DNA from: Dactylosporangium sp. AC04546
Lineage (GTDB): Bacteria > Actinomycetota > Actinomycetes > Mycobacteriales > Micromonosporaceae
DNA length: 64,000 nucleotides
NCBI RefSeq assembly: GCF_022095675.1
Contig: NZ_JAHYSG010000016.1
Span: 62,001-126,000 of the forward strand
Reading direction: 5' to 3'
The notes under the pieces were generated by a model, which saw only the letters and a program-made list of their open reading frames with translations, ran no database searches and was not told the DNA's origin. Position 1 is the stretch's first letter. Every line of letters begins with the position of its first letter. This document shows, piece by piece, positions 1 through 8,184 of the stretch. Made by a program: the position numbers and the translations under genes.

Positions 1-1011
1 ACGGCCGCTTGCGGCGACGACAGTGACACGGGGACGAGCGGCGACAGCAGCGCGCCCGCCAAGAAGAACGTCAAGGTCGGCCTCGCCTTCGACATCGGCG
101 GCCGGGGCGACAAGTCCTTCAACGACTCCGCCGCCGCCGGTCTCGACCGGGTCAAGAGCGAGCTCAATGTCGAGGTCAAGGACCTCGCAGCGGTCGCCGG
201 CGAGAGCGAGAACGACAAGTACGCGCGGCTGAAGCTGCTCTGCGACAACGGCTACAACCCGGTCATCGCGGTCGGCTTCGTCTACGACGGCGCCGACGCC
301 AAGAACGGCCCGCTCGCTCGCGCGGCGAAGGACTGCCCGAAGACGAAGTTCGCCATCGTCGACGGCGGCACCACCGCCGACAACGTGGCTGACCTCGTGT
401 TCGCGGAGGAGCAGGGCTCCTTCCTGGTCGGTGCCGCCGCGGCCCTCAAGACGAAGTCCGGCACGGTCGGCTTCATCGGTGGCTGCCAGGTCGACCTGAT
501 CAAGAAGTTCGAGGCGGGCTTCGCGGCCGGCGCCAAGGCTGCCAAGGCCGACGTCAAGGTCCTGACCAACTACCTGTCGACCCCGGCTGAGGCCTGCAAG
601 GGCTTCAACGACCCGACCGGTGGCAACACGGCCGCCAGCGGCATGTACGACCAGGGTGCGGACGTCATCTACGCGGCCGCCGGCGGCTCCGGCACCGGCG
701 TCTTCGAGGCTGCCAAGGCCAAGAGCAAGCTGGCCATCGGCGTCGACTCCGACCAGTACAACACCGTGACCGACGCGAGCCTCAAGGCCGTCATCATGAC
801 GTCGATGCTCAAGCGGGTCGACAACGCGGTCTTCAACTTCGTCAAGGACTTCGCCGACGAAAAGTTCAAGGCCGGCCCGACGGTGTTCGACCTCAAGGCC
901 GACGGCGTCGGCTACGCCACCTCCGGTGGGCAGGTCGACGACATCAAGACCAAGCTTGACGCCTTCAAGGCCGACATCGTGTCCGGCAAGATCACGGTGC
1001 CGACCAAGTAG
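1..1011 (+). CDS. BMP-family nucleoside ABC transporter substrate-binding lipoprotein (5' truncated)
   Basis: This protein captures nucleosides outside the membrane for the transporter encoded just downstream. The reading frame is open from base 1 and begins T-A-A-C-G, the end of a lipobox, so only the signal peptide (about 20 residues) lies outside the window. The lipid-carrying Cys would be codon 4. A short Gly/Ser/Asp linker follows, then a BMP/PnrA-type periplasmic-binding fold with GLAFDIGGRGDKSFNDSA near the N-terminus and IGVDSDQY in the second lobe. The gene ends in three tandem TAG codons (1009-1017). The downstream ATPase and permeases are of the matching BMP type. Nucleoside rather than another substrate is inferred from the salvage genes in the same operon. 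Confidence 0.9.
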   Translation, partial: TAACGDDSDTGTSGDSSAPAKKNVKVGLAFDIGGRGDKSFNDSAAAGLDRVKSELNVEVKDLAAVAGESENDKYARLKLLCDNGYNPVIAVGFVYDGADAKNGPLARAAKDCPKTKFAIVDGGTTADNVADLVFAEEQGSFLVGAAAALKTKSGTVGFIGGCQVDLIKKFEAGFAAGAKAAKADVKVLTNYLSTPAEACKGFNDPTGGNTAASGMYDQGADVIYAAAGGSGTGVFEAAKAKSKLAIGVDSDQYNTVTDASLKAVIMTSMLKRVDNAVFNFVKDFADEKFKAGPTVFDLKADGVGYATSGGQVDDIKTKLDAFKADIVSGKITVPTK

Positions 1012-1028
1012 TAGTAGACATCGAGTGT

Positions 1029-1061
1029 CTGGCGGGGGACTGTGATCCGGTCCCCCGCCAG
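1029..1061 (+). terminator. Intercistronic hairpin between lipoprotein and ATPase genes
   Basis: A perfect 12-bp stem (1029-1040 paired with 1050-1061) encloses a 9-nt loop. No T-run follows. In binding-protein-dependent operons a hairpin here usually stabilises the upstream mRNA or partly terminates transcription, so that more lipoprotein than ATPase is made. That role is inferred from position. Confidence 0.6.
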
Positions 1062-1081
1062 CACGTGTTAGGAGCCTCTGG

Positions 1082-2731
1082 ATGACCGCGGAACCACCCG
1101 CCGTCGAGCTCAAGGGGATCACCAAACGATTCCCCGGCGTTGTGGCGAACTCTGACGTCAACCTCACCGTCCGGAAGGGCACGATCCACGCGATCGTCGG
1201 TGAGAACGGTGCAGGCAAGTCGACCCTCATGAAGATCCTCTACGGCATGCAGCCGCCGGATGAGGGTGAGATCGTGATCGAGGGCAAGCCGGTCCGCTTC
1301 TCGTCGCCGCAGGGCGCGATCGAGGCCGGCATCGGCATGGTCCACCAGCACTTCATGCTCGCCGACAACTTCACCGTCACGGAGAACGTCGTCCTGGGCG
1401 CGGAGAAGCTGCACGGCATCGGCGGCCCGGCCAAGGACCGGATCCGGGAGGTCTCCGAGCGGTACGGGCTGGGCGTCGACCCCGACGATCTGGTCGAGGA
1501 CCTGGGCGTCGGTGACCGTCAGCGGGTCGAGATCCTCAAGGTGCTGTACCGCGGGGCGCGCATCCTCATCCTCGACGAGCCGACCGCGGTCCTCGTGCCG
1601 CAGGAGGTCGACGAGCTCTTCGGCAACCTGCGCGAGCTCATCCGCGAGGGCCTGACCGTCCTGTTCATCTCGCACAAGCTCGACGAGGTGCGGGCCGTCG
1701 CCGACGACATCACCGTCATCCGGCGCGGCACCACGGTCGCCGCGGTCAAGCCGGCCGACGTGACCGCCCGCCAGCTGGCCACGCTCATGGTCGGCAGCGA
1801 GCTGCCCAGCCCGGAGGCCCGCGAGTCGACCGTCACCGAGGTCCCGGCGCTGGTCGTCGAGGGGCTCACGGTCCTCGGCGCGGACGGCCGCCCGCTCATC
1901 GCCGACGCGACGTTCACGATCCACCGGGGCGAGGTCGTCGGCATCGCCGGCGTCGAGGGCAACGGCCAGGCCGAGCTCGCCGAGGCGATCATGGGCATGC
2001 GGCCCGCCACCGGCACCGTCCGGCTCGGCGACACCGACGTGTCGGGGTGGTCCACCCGCCGGCGGCGCGAGGCCGGCATCGGCTACATCCCGGAGGACCG
2101 GCACCGTCAGGGCCTGCTGCTCGACGCGCCGCTCTGGGAGAACCGCATCCTCGGCCACCAGACCGAGAAGCCCAACGCCCGCGGATTCCTCATCGACGTC
2201 GGCGGGGCGCGGCGCGACACGACCCGGATCGTGGCCGAGTACGACGTGCGCACCCCCAGCATCGACGTCGCCGCCGTGGCGCTGTCCGGCGGCAACCAGC
2301 AGAAGCTCATCGTCGGCCGGGAGATGAGCCACGCGCCCAAGGTGCTCATCGCCGCCCACCCGACCCGCGGGGTCGACGTCGGCGCCCAGGCCGCGATCTG
2401 GGACCACATCCGCAGCGCACGCATCGCCGGCATGGGCGTGCTGCTCGTCTCGGCCGACCTCGACGAGCTCATCGGCCTGTCCGACTCGCTCAAGGTGATC
2501 TACGGCGGCCGGCTGGTGGCCGACGCCGACCCAGCGACCGTCACCCCTGAGCAGCTCGGGACCGCCATGACCGGCGCGAGCGGAGACCCTGAGCAGCTCG
2601 GGACCGCCGTGACCAGTGCGAGCGGAGACCCTGAGCAGCTCGGGACCACCCCGACGGGCGCGACGGGAGACGCGCAACAGCTCGGCACCACCGTGACGGG
2701 CGCAAGCGGAGACCGGGAGGCCTCGGCATGA
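1082..2731 (+). CDS. Nucleoside ABC transporter ATP-binding protein (double ATPase)
   Basis: This is the cytoplasmic ATPase of a BMP-type nucleoside importer, with two fused nucleotide-binding domains as in YufO/RbsA-like proteins. Domain 1 has Walker A GENGAGKST (residues 40-48), a Q-loop Gln at about 89, the signature LGVGDRQ (141-147) and Walker B LILDEP (162-167). Domain 2 has a degenerate Walker A (GVEGNGQAEL) but a good LSGGNQQK signature. This asymmetry is usual in the family. The start has an AGGAG site 8 nt upstream. The C-terminus (residues 489-544) carries four 14-residue repeats of the type PEQLGTAMTGASGD, which the family does not need. The stop overlaps the next start (ATGA). 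Confidence 0.93.
   Translation: MTAEPPAVELKGITKRFPGVVANSDVNLTVRKGTIHAIVGENGAGKSTLMKILYGMQPPDEGEIVIEGKPVRFSSPQGAIEAGIGMVHQHFMLADNFTVTENVVLGAEKLHGIGGPAKDRIREVSERYGLGVDPDDLVEDLGVGDRQRVEILKVLYRGARILILDEPTAVLVPQEVDELFGNLRELIREGLTVLFISHKLDEVRAVADDITVIRRGTTVAAVKPADVTARQLATLMVGSELPSPEARESTVTEVPALVVEGLTVLGADGRPLIADATFTIHRGEVVGIAGVEGNGQAELAEAIMGMRPATGTVRLGDTDVSGWSTRRRREAGIGYIPEDRHRQGLLLDAPLWENRILGHQTEKPNARGFLIDVGGARRDTTRIVAEYDVRTPSIDVAAVALSGGNQQKLIVGREMSHAPKVLIAAHPTRGVDVGAQAAIWDHIRSARIAGMGVLLVSADLDELIGLSDSLKVIYGGRLVADADPATVTPEQLGTAMTGASGDPEQLGTAVTSASGDPEQLGTTPTGATGDAQQLGTTVTGASGDREASA
2546..2713 (+). repeat. Four tandem 42-bp repeats inside the ATPase gene
   Basis: Units at 2546-2587, 2588-2629, 2630-2671 and 2672-2713 each encode a 14-residue version of PEQLGTAxTGASGD. 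The first two are nearly identical and the last two have diverged. They keep frame and form a hydrophilic C-terminal tail. Slippage or unequal exchange is the likely origin. Confidence 0.9.
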
Positions 2732-3873
2732 ACGTCCGCCGGATCGACTTCGGCAAGCTGCTGCCGCAGCTCATCGCGCCGGTCGCGGCACTGGCGCTCG
2801 CGGCGGCCATCTCGTCGATCGCGCTGCTGATCAGCGACAAGGACCCGGTCAACGCCTTCAAGCAGATGTACGACTTCGGCCTCACGCCGGACTCCCAGGT
2901 GGAGATCCTGAACAAGGCCAGCGAGTTCTACATCGCCGCGGTCGCGGTCGCCATCGGCTTCAAGATGGGCCTGTTCAACATCGGCGTCGAGGGTCAGTCG
3001 AAGGTCGGCGCGTTCTTCGCCGGCGCCCTGGCCAGCGCCTCGTTCATGAGCTGGATGCCCGGCCCGCTGCGGATCGTGCTGATCATCGTCGTGGCGATGA
3101 TCGTCGGCGCGCTGTGGGCGCTCATCGCGGCCCTGCTCAAGACCCAGCGCGGGGTGAGCGAGGTCATCTCCACCCTGATGCTCAACGCCATCGGCGGCCT
3201 CGTCGTCACCTGGCTGCTCAACGAGCACTGGGGCGTGCAGGCGCCGGGCGCGCAGATCAAGACCACCGGCATCCTGCCCGAGAACTCCTGGATGCCCGGC
3301 CTGCCGATCGTCTCCGGCACCGACCAGAAGGTGCTCGGCTTCCTGGCCATCGCGGTCGTCCTCGGCGTCGTGTACTGGTTCGCCATCGGCCGCACCCGCT
3401 TCGGCTTCGACCTGCGGGCCACCGGCTACAACCCGAGCGCGGCCGTGGCCAGCGGCGTCAACGCCAAGCGCATGGTCATCACCGCGATGCTGCTCTCCGG
3501 CGCCATCGCCGGCCTGGTCAACCTGCCCCGCATGCTCGGTGAGAGCCACACCTACACCGAGGGCTTCGGCGGCATCGGCTTCACCGGCATCGCGGTCGCC
3601 CTGCTCGGGCGCAACCACCCGATCGGCATGGCGCTCGGCGCGCTGCTGTGGGGCTTCCTCGGGCGCTCCCAGCTGATCCTCGACCTGGAGGGCATCCCGA
3701 AGGAGATCGTCCTGATCATGCAGGGCGTCACCGTGCTCTCCGTCGTCATCGCCTACGAGCTCGCCGCCCGCATCGGCCGGCGCGCGCAGCAGAAACGGGT
3801 CGGCGTCGCGACCGCGGCCCCGGCCGGCTCGGCACCCCTCGCCCCGACGACCGCCGCCGAGGAGTCGAAGTGA
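2728..3873 (+). CDS. Nucleoside ABC transporter permease 1
   Basis: This is an integral membrane permease of the BPD_transp_2 family (YufP-like), 381 aa with about ten hydrophobic segments. It starts with a short cytoplasmic N-terminus before the first membrane helix and carries the family motif IGFKMGLFNIGVEGQ after the second helix. The charged C-terminal tail (RRAQQKR, then Ala/Pro) is cytoplasmic. The gene overlaps the ATPase by 4 nt and the next permease by 4 nt (GTGA), so the subunits should be translationally coupled. It should form the pore as a heterodimer with the next gene product. Confidence 0.92.
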   Translation: MNVRRIDFGKLLPQLIAPVAALALAAAISSIALLISDKDPVNAFKQMYDFGLTPDSQVEILNKASEFYIAAVAVAIGFKMGLFNIGVEGQSKVGAFFAGALASASFMSWMPGPLRIVLIIVVAMIVGALWALIAALLKTQRGVSEVISTLMLNAIGGLVVTWLLNEHWGVQAPGAQIKTTGILPENSWMPGLPIVSGTDQKVLGFLAIAVVLGVVYWFAIGRTRFGFDLRATGYNPSAAVASGVNAKRMVITAMLLSGAIAGLVNLPRMLGESHTYTEGFGGIGFTGIAVALLGRNHPIGMALGALLWGFLGRSQLILDLEGIPKEIVLIMQGVTVLSVVIAYELAARIGRRAQQKRVGVATAAPAGSAPLAPTTAAEESK

Positions 3874-5129
3874 CCGCCGACACCATGCTCTCGACCGCAC
3901 CGGCGGCCCCCGCCGGCAAGCCGAAGACGCGGCGGATGAGCACGCCGAAGATCCTGCTGATCATCTCCGGCGTGCTGATCGGCCTGTCCCTGGTCCACTG
4001 GCTGACCGGCGCCGACGACGTCACCTCGCAGGGCGCGATCCAGGCCGCCCTGCAGGCCGCGATCCCGCTCGGGCTGGCCGGCCTCGGCGGGCTGTGGTCC
4101 GAGCGGGCCGGCGTGGTCAACATCGGCCTGGAGGGCCAGCTCATCCTGGGCACCTGGTTCGGCGCCTGGGGCAGCATCGAGTTCGGGCCGTGGGTCGGGC
4201 TGCTGCTCGGCGTCCTGGGCGGCGCGGTCGGCGGGCTGGTGCACGCGCTCGCGACCGTTACGTTCGGCGTCGACCACATCATCTCCGGTGTGGCGATGAC
4301 GATTCTGGCGCCGGGGCTCGCGCGGTACCTCTCCTTCCTCGCCTGGAGCGACACGCCCGGCGCCGGCGCGACCCAGTCGCCGACCGCGTCGCGGCTGCCG
4401 CGCGTGTCCGTGCCGTTCGTCGACGAACTGGCCGGGCTCGAGCGGCGGCAGTGGTTCCTGGTCAGCGACGTCGCCGGGGTGCTGCGCGGCCTCCTGGTCG
4501 ACGTGTCGATCGTGACGATCCTCGCGGTACTGCTGATCCCGCTGAGCTGGTGGCTGCTGTGGCGCACCTCGTTCGGCCTGCGGGTGCGCTCGGTCGGTGA
4601 GGACCCGCACGCGGCCGAGAGCCTCGGCATCAACGTGTACCTCTACAAGTACTACGGCGTGATCATCTCCGGCGCGATGGCCGGCCTGGGCGGCGTGTTC
4701 CTGTCGACGGTCAGCTCCGCGATCTACCGCGAGGGCCAGACGGGCGGCCGCGGCTACATCGGCCTCGCCGCCATGATCTTCGGCAACTGGCGGCCGGGCG
4801 GCCTGGCGCTGGGCGCCGGCCTGTTCGGCTACACCGACGCGCTGCAGCTGCGAAGGGGCAGCGAGTCGGTGCACGCCCTGCTCATCCTCGTCGGGGCGCT
4901 GCTGCTCGCGCTCGCCGTGTGGGAGTTCCGCCGGCGCAACCGTGTGGTGGCCATCTCTTCCGCCGTGCTGGGCGTCCTGTCCTACGTATTGTTCTTCTCG
5001 GTGGACAAGATCCCGACGGCACTCGTGCAGGCCGCGCCCTACATCACGGTCCTCGTGGTGCTGGCGCTCGCCGCACAGCGGCTCCGACCGCCTGCCGCGG
5101 ACGGCAAGCCGTACAGACGCGGAGGATGA
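3870..5129 (+). CDS. Nucleoside ABC transporter permease 2
   Basis: This is the second BPD_transp_2 permease, 419 aa, YufQ-like. It has the motif LGGLWSERAGVVNIGLEGQ, the usual partner of the first permease's GLFNIGVEGQ. The frame stays open upstream, but the GTG at 3870 gives the standard 4-nt overlap and places about 30 polar residues before the first membrane helix. Two extra hydrophobic segments follow position 4900 (LLILVGALLLALAVWEF and the VVAISS to VLFF stretch), making the protein longer than many homologues. It overlaps cdd by 4 nt. Confidence 0.9.
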   Translation: MTADTMLSTAPAAPAGKPKTRRMSTPKILLIISGVLIGLSLVHWLTGADDVTSQGAIQAALQAAIPLGLAGLGGLWSERAGVVNIGLEGQLILGTWFGAWGSIEFGPWVGLLLGVLGGAVGGLVHALATVTFGVDHIISGVAMTILAPGLARYLSFLAWSDTPGAGATQSPTASRLPRVSVPFVDELAGLERRQWFLVSDVAGVLRGLLVDVSIVTILAVLLIPLSWWLLWRTSFGLRVRSVGEDPHAAESLGINVYLYKYYGVIISGAMAGLGGVFLSTVSSAIYREGQTGGRGYIGLAAMIFGNWRPGGLALGAGLFGYTDALQLRRGSESVHALLILVGALLLALAVWEFRRRNRVVAISSAVLGVLSYVLFFSVDKIPTALVQAAPYITVLVVLALAAQRLRPPAADGKPYRRGG

Positions 5130-5845
5130 CGACGGTGGAGCTGGACTGGGCCGTGCTGCGCCGCGCGGCCGTCACGGCGATGGAGCGCGCCTACGCGCCG
5201 TACTCGAAGTTCCCGGTCGGCGCGGCGGCGCTCGTCGACGACGGCCGGGTCGTCGTGGGCTGCAACGTGGAGAACGCGTCGTACGGGCTGGGCCTGTGCG
5301 CCGAGTGCGGGCTGGTCTCCAACCTTCAGGTGACCGGCGGCGGGCGGCTCGTCGCGCTGGCCTGCGTCGACGCCGACGGGCGCCCGCTCATGCCGTGCGG
5401 GCGCTGCCGCCAGCTGCTCTGGGAGCACGGCGGCCCGACGCTGCTCATCGACCACGCGAGCGGCCCGGTGCCGATGTCGCAGCTGCTGCCGTTCGCGTTC
5501 GACGACACCGACCTGGCGCGCATCGCCGCCGAGCGGGACCGCCAGCCGACGGTCCCGGCGGCGCTCGCGCTCAAGGTCGGCAGCGGCACCGTCTTCGTCC
5601 ACCCCGACGTGGCCGACGGCCGCCAGGTCTGGACGGCGTACTGGGAGCGCTCGTCGGGCACCGGCGACGACGAGCCGGCGGGCATCCTCGAGGAGGGCCC
5701 GTCCTGGGACACCGCCGCCGAGGGCGTCAACTGGGGGCGGATCCGCACCCCGCGCGTCGTCGTGATCGACGCTCAGGGCACCGCGAGCTGGGCCGGGGAC
5801 ACCCCCCGGCCGGCCGGCATCGAACAGGACTGGAGCGCACCATGA
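5126..5845 (+). CDS. cdd: Cytidine deaminase with C-terminal extension
   Basis: It deaminates cytidine and deoxycytidine to uridine and deoxyuridine. The catalytic core fills residues 1-115: zinc ligand Cys58 and general acid/base Glu60 in CAE, and zinc ligands Cys91 and Cys94 in PCGRC. Homotetrameric CDAs are about 130 aa, whereas this protein is 239 aa. Residues 145-239 form an extra segment with VGSGTVFVHPDVADGRQVWTAYW and an acidic, Gly-rich stretch that I do not recognise. The ATG overlaps the permease stop, and the gene's own stop overlaps deoA, so import and catabolism are one transcription unit. Confidence 0.92.
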   Translation: MTTVELDWAVLRRAAVTAMERAYAPYSKFPVGAAALVDDGRVVVGCNVENASYGLGLCAECGLVSNLQVTGGGRLVALACVDADGRPLMPCGRCRQLLWEHGGPTLLIDHASGPVPMSQLLPFAFDDTDLARIAAERDRQPTVPAALALKVGSGTVFVHPDVADGRQVWTAYWERSSGTGDDEPAGILEEGPSWDTAAEGVNWGRIRTPRVVVIDAQGTASWAGDTPRPAGIEQDWSAP

Positions 5846-7119
5846 GCTTCGCCGCGGTCGACATCATCCGCGCCAAACGGGACAAGGGCGTCCTCAGCGA
5901 CGCACAGATCGACTGGGTGGTCGACGCCTACACGCGCGGCGTCGTCGCCGACGAGCAGATGTCGGCCCTGGCCATGGCCATCCTGCTCAACGGCATGACG
6001 CCCGGCGAGATCGCCCGCTGGACCGCCGCCATGATCGCGTCGGGCGAGCGGCTGGACCTGTCGAAGGTGGGCCGCCCGACGGTCGACAAGCACTCCACGG
6101 GCGGTGTGGGCGACAAGATCACGCTGCCGCTGACGCCTCTCGTGGCCGCATTGGGTGCCGCGGTACCGCAGCTGTCCGGCCGCGGCCTCGGCCACACCGG
6201 CGGCACGCTGGACAAGCTGGAGGCGATCCCCGGCTTCGGCACCAAGCTGACGAACGAGCAGTTCACCGAGCAGCTCCGCACCGTCGGCGCGGCCATCTGC
6301 GCCGCGGGGGAGGGCCTGGCCCCGGCCGACCGCAAGCTCTACGCGCTGCGCGACGTCACCGGCACCGTCGAGGCGATCCCGCTGATCGCCAGCTCGATCA
6401 TGAGCAAGAAGATCGCCGAGGGCACCGGGGCGCTCGTCCTCGACGTGAAGTTCGGCTCCGGCGCGTTCATGCGCGACGTCGCCAACGCCCGCGAGCTCGC
6501 CCGCACGATGGTCGAGCTGGGCAAGGCGCACGGCGTCACCACGGTCGCGCTGCTCACCGACATGGAGGTGCCGCTCGGCCGCGCGGTCGGGCACTCCGTC
6601 GAGGTCGAGGAGTCGCTGGAGGTGCTCGCCGGCGGTGGCCCGGCCGACGTGGTCGAGCTGACCCTCGCCCTGGCCCGGGAGATGCTCGACGCGGCCGGGC
6701 TGCCCGACGCCGACCCGCAGGCCGCGCTGGCCGACGGCCGCGCGATGGACGCGTGGAAGGCCATGGTCCGCGCGCAGGGCGGCGACCCCGAGGCGCCGCT
6801 GCCGGTCGCCGGCGAGGTGGAGCACATCACCGCCGACCGCGACGGCTACCTGGCCACCCTCGACGCGTACGCCGTGGGCGTGGCCGCCTGGCGCCTCGGC
6901 GCCGGCCGCGCCCGCAAGGAGGACCCGGTGAGCGCCTCGGCCGGGATCATCCTGCACCGCAAGCCCGGCGCGGCGGTCCGCGCCGGGGACGTGATCATGG
7001 AGCTGCGCGCCGAGGACGCGACGCGCCTGCCGGCTGCCCTGGAGGTAGCCCGCGGCGCGGCGACGATCGCCGACGCTCCGCCCAGCCCGCGCAAGCTCAT
7101 CCTGGACAGGATCTCCTGA
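5842..7119 (+). CDS. deoA: Thymidine phosphorylase
   Basis: It cleaves thymidine or deoxyuridine with phosphate to the base and deoxyribose 1-phosphate. The protein is 425 aa, the usual length. The family signature SGRGLGHTGGTLDKLE lies at residues 112-127, and the phosphate-binding KHSTGG at 83-88. The alpha domain (about 1-65), alpha/beta domain and C-terminal pyrimidine phosphorylase domain (with SASAGIILHRKPGAAV) are all present. The start overlaps the cdd stop (ATGA). Its product can feed DeoC (encoded at 22.3-23.2 kb) after conversion to deoxyribose 5-phosphate. Confidence 0.95.
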   Translation: MSFAAVDIIRAKRDKGVLSDAQIDWVVDAYTRGVVADEQMSALAMAILLNGMTPGEIARWTAAMIASGERLDLSKVGRPTVDKHSTGGVGDKITLPLTPLVAALGAAVPQLSGRGLGHTGGTLDKLEAIPGFGTKLTNEQFTEQLRTVGAAICAAGEGLAPADRKLYALRDVTGTVEAIPLIASSIMSKKIAEGTGALVLDVKFGSGAFMRDVANARELARTMVELGKAHGVTTVALLTDMEVPLGRAVGHSVEVEESLEVLAGGGPADVVELTLALAREMLDAAGLPDADPQAALADGRAMDAWKAMVRAQGGDPEAPLPVAGEVEHITADRDGYLATLDAYAVGVAAWRLGAGRARKEDPVSASAGIILHRKPGAAVRAGDVIMELRAEDATRLPAALEVARGAATIADAPPSPRKLILDRIS

Positions 7120-7478
7120 TGCCCGAGCTCATCAAGGCCCCGACCCAGATTCCCGTGCCCGGCGGCAAGGTGATCGACGAGTACGTCGGCCGCGTCAACT
7201 CCGGCGAGAGCGCCGTGTCGATCGCGAAGATGCTCGCCCCGGGCGGCTGGACGGAGCCGTTCCAGACGCCGGCGTTCGACGAGTTCACCGTGGTACTGCG
7301 GGGCACGGTCCGCGTCGAGCACGACGGCGGGGTCATCGACGTGTCAGCCGGTCAGGCGATCGTGACGCGCGCCGGCGAGCGGATCCGCTACACCACGCCC
7401 ACCGAGGAGGGCGCGGAGTACATCGCGATCTGTCTCCCCGCATTCGGTCCTGACCTGGCCAATAGGGACCCGGACTAA
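7119..7478 (+). CDS. Cupin-domain protein of the nucleoside operon
   Basis: This is a small single-domain cupin, 119 aa. It shows the two beta-barrel halves: a first motif region PGGWTEPFQTPAFDEFTVVLRGTVRV and a second GQAIVTRAGERIRY. The metal-binding His residues typical of cupin motif 1 are replaced (EPFQTPAFDEF), so metal binding is doubtful. It starts in the deoA stop codon (TGATG) and ends the operon. The substrate is unknown. A role in sugar or nucleoside breakdown is suggested only by position. Confidence 0.8.
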   Translation: MPELIKAPTQIPVPGGKVIDEYVGRVNSGESAVSIAKMLAPGGWTEPFQTPAFDEFTVVLRGTVRVEHDGGVIDVSAGQAIVTRAGERIRYTTPTEEGAEYIAICLPAFGPDLANRDPD

Positions 7479-7499
7479 TCAACGGGTTACAGTGCGCGG

Positions 7500-8180
7500 G
7501 TGACCGACACGGCGCCCGATCCGCAGCGGGTCCGGGAGACCAGCCTCGAGGAGCTGCACCGCCTGCGGCTCCCGCTCCCGCCACCGAACTTCCCGCTGTG
7601 CTGGGAGCCGGGAGACACCGTGGAGCTGCGCCCCGGGCCTGAGATCGAGGCGCGCACCGCGATCCTCAACGTGGTCCTGGCGCGGGCCTTCGGCATGCCG
7701 CCCGAGCTGGCGATGCAGTGGCTGCTGGAGGCTCGGCTGGTCGACCGGCTGACCCCGCCGGAGTGGCAGTTCGTCTCCGACGGCAAGGGCGACGAGCGGT
7801 CGTTCGCGCTGCACGCGGAGGCGATGTTCGCGCTGTCGTGGCTGCTCGGCATCGCGATGGACCTCGACCCGCTGCGCCCGTCGCCCGAAGGGCTGATGGA
7901 GCGCCTGCCCAACCTGGGGCAGGGGGAGTCGTTCCTGACCTGGCGTCGCCGCACGCTCGCGGCGCCGCGTGACGCGGCCTCGGCCGCCGTCCAGCTCGAT
8001 CTGTATTACTGCCTGGACTGGTCCTTCCTGGAGGCGGAGCGGCGCCGGCTGCCGCCGCCGGGACAGATCGACTCCAACGCGGTGGGGCAGCGTCGCTGGG
8101 CGCTCGAGTGGGCCGTGATCTTCGCCGGCCCGTACCACGGCAATCCCCCGAACTGGGAAGAGGTCGACCTCTCGACGTAG
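7500..8180 (+). CDS. DUF4272 family protein
   Basis: This 226-aa protein of unknown function has the DUF4272 pattern: EIEARTAILNVVLARAFGMP, a helical WLLEARLVDRLTPPEW segment, and EAMFALSWLLGIAMDLD. No signal peptide or membrane segment is visible. The GTG start has no Shine-Dalgarno site but lies 6 nt after TACAGT (7488-7493), so the transcript is probably leaderless. The gene is convergent with the methyltransferase gene and the stops are 4 nt apart. Confidence 0.75.
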   Translation: MTDTAPDPQRVRETSLEELHRLRLPLPPPNFPLCWEPGDTVELRPGPEIEARTAILNVVLARAFGMPPELAMQWLLEARLVDRLTPPEWQFVSDGKGDERSFALHAEAMFALSWLLGIAMDLDPLRPSPEGLMERLPNLGQGESFLTWRRRTLAAPRDAASAAVQLDLYYCLDWSFLEAERRRLPPPGQIDSNAVGQRRWALEWAVIFAGPYHGNPPNWEEVDLST

Positions 8181-8184
8181 GCCC

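Noticed and set aside
992..2677. 561-residue open frame antisense to the nucleoside ATPase
   Set aside because: It is a GC-rich shadow frame. The plus-strand protein has full ABC motifs and operon overlaps, whereas the antisense translation is Arg/Asp/Gly-rich with no domain.
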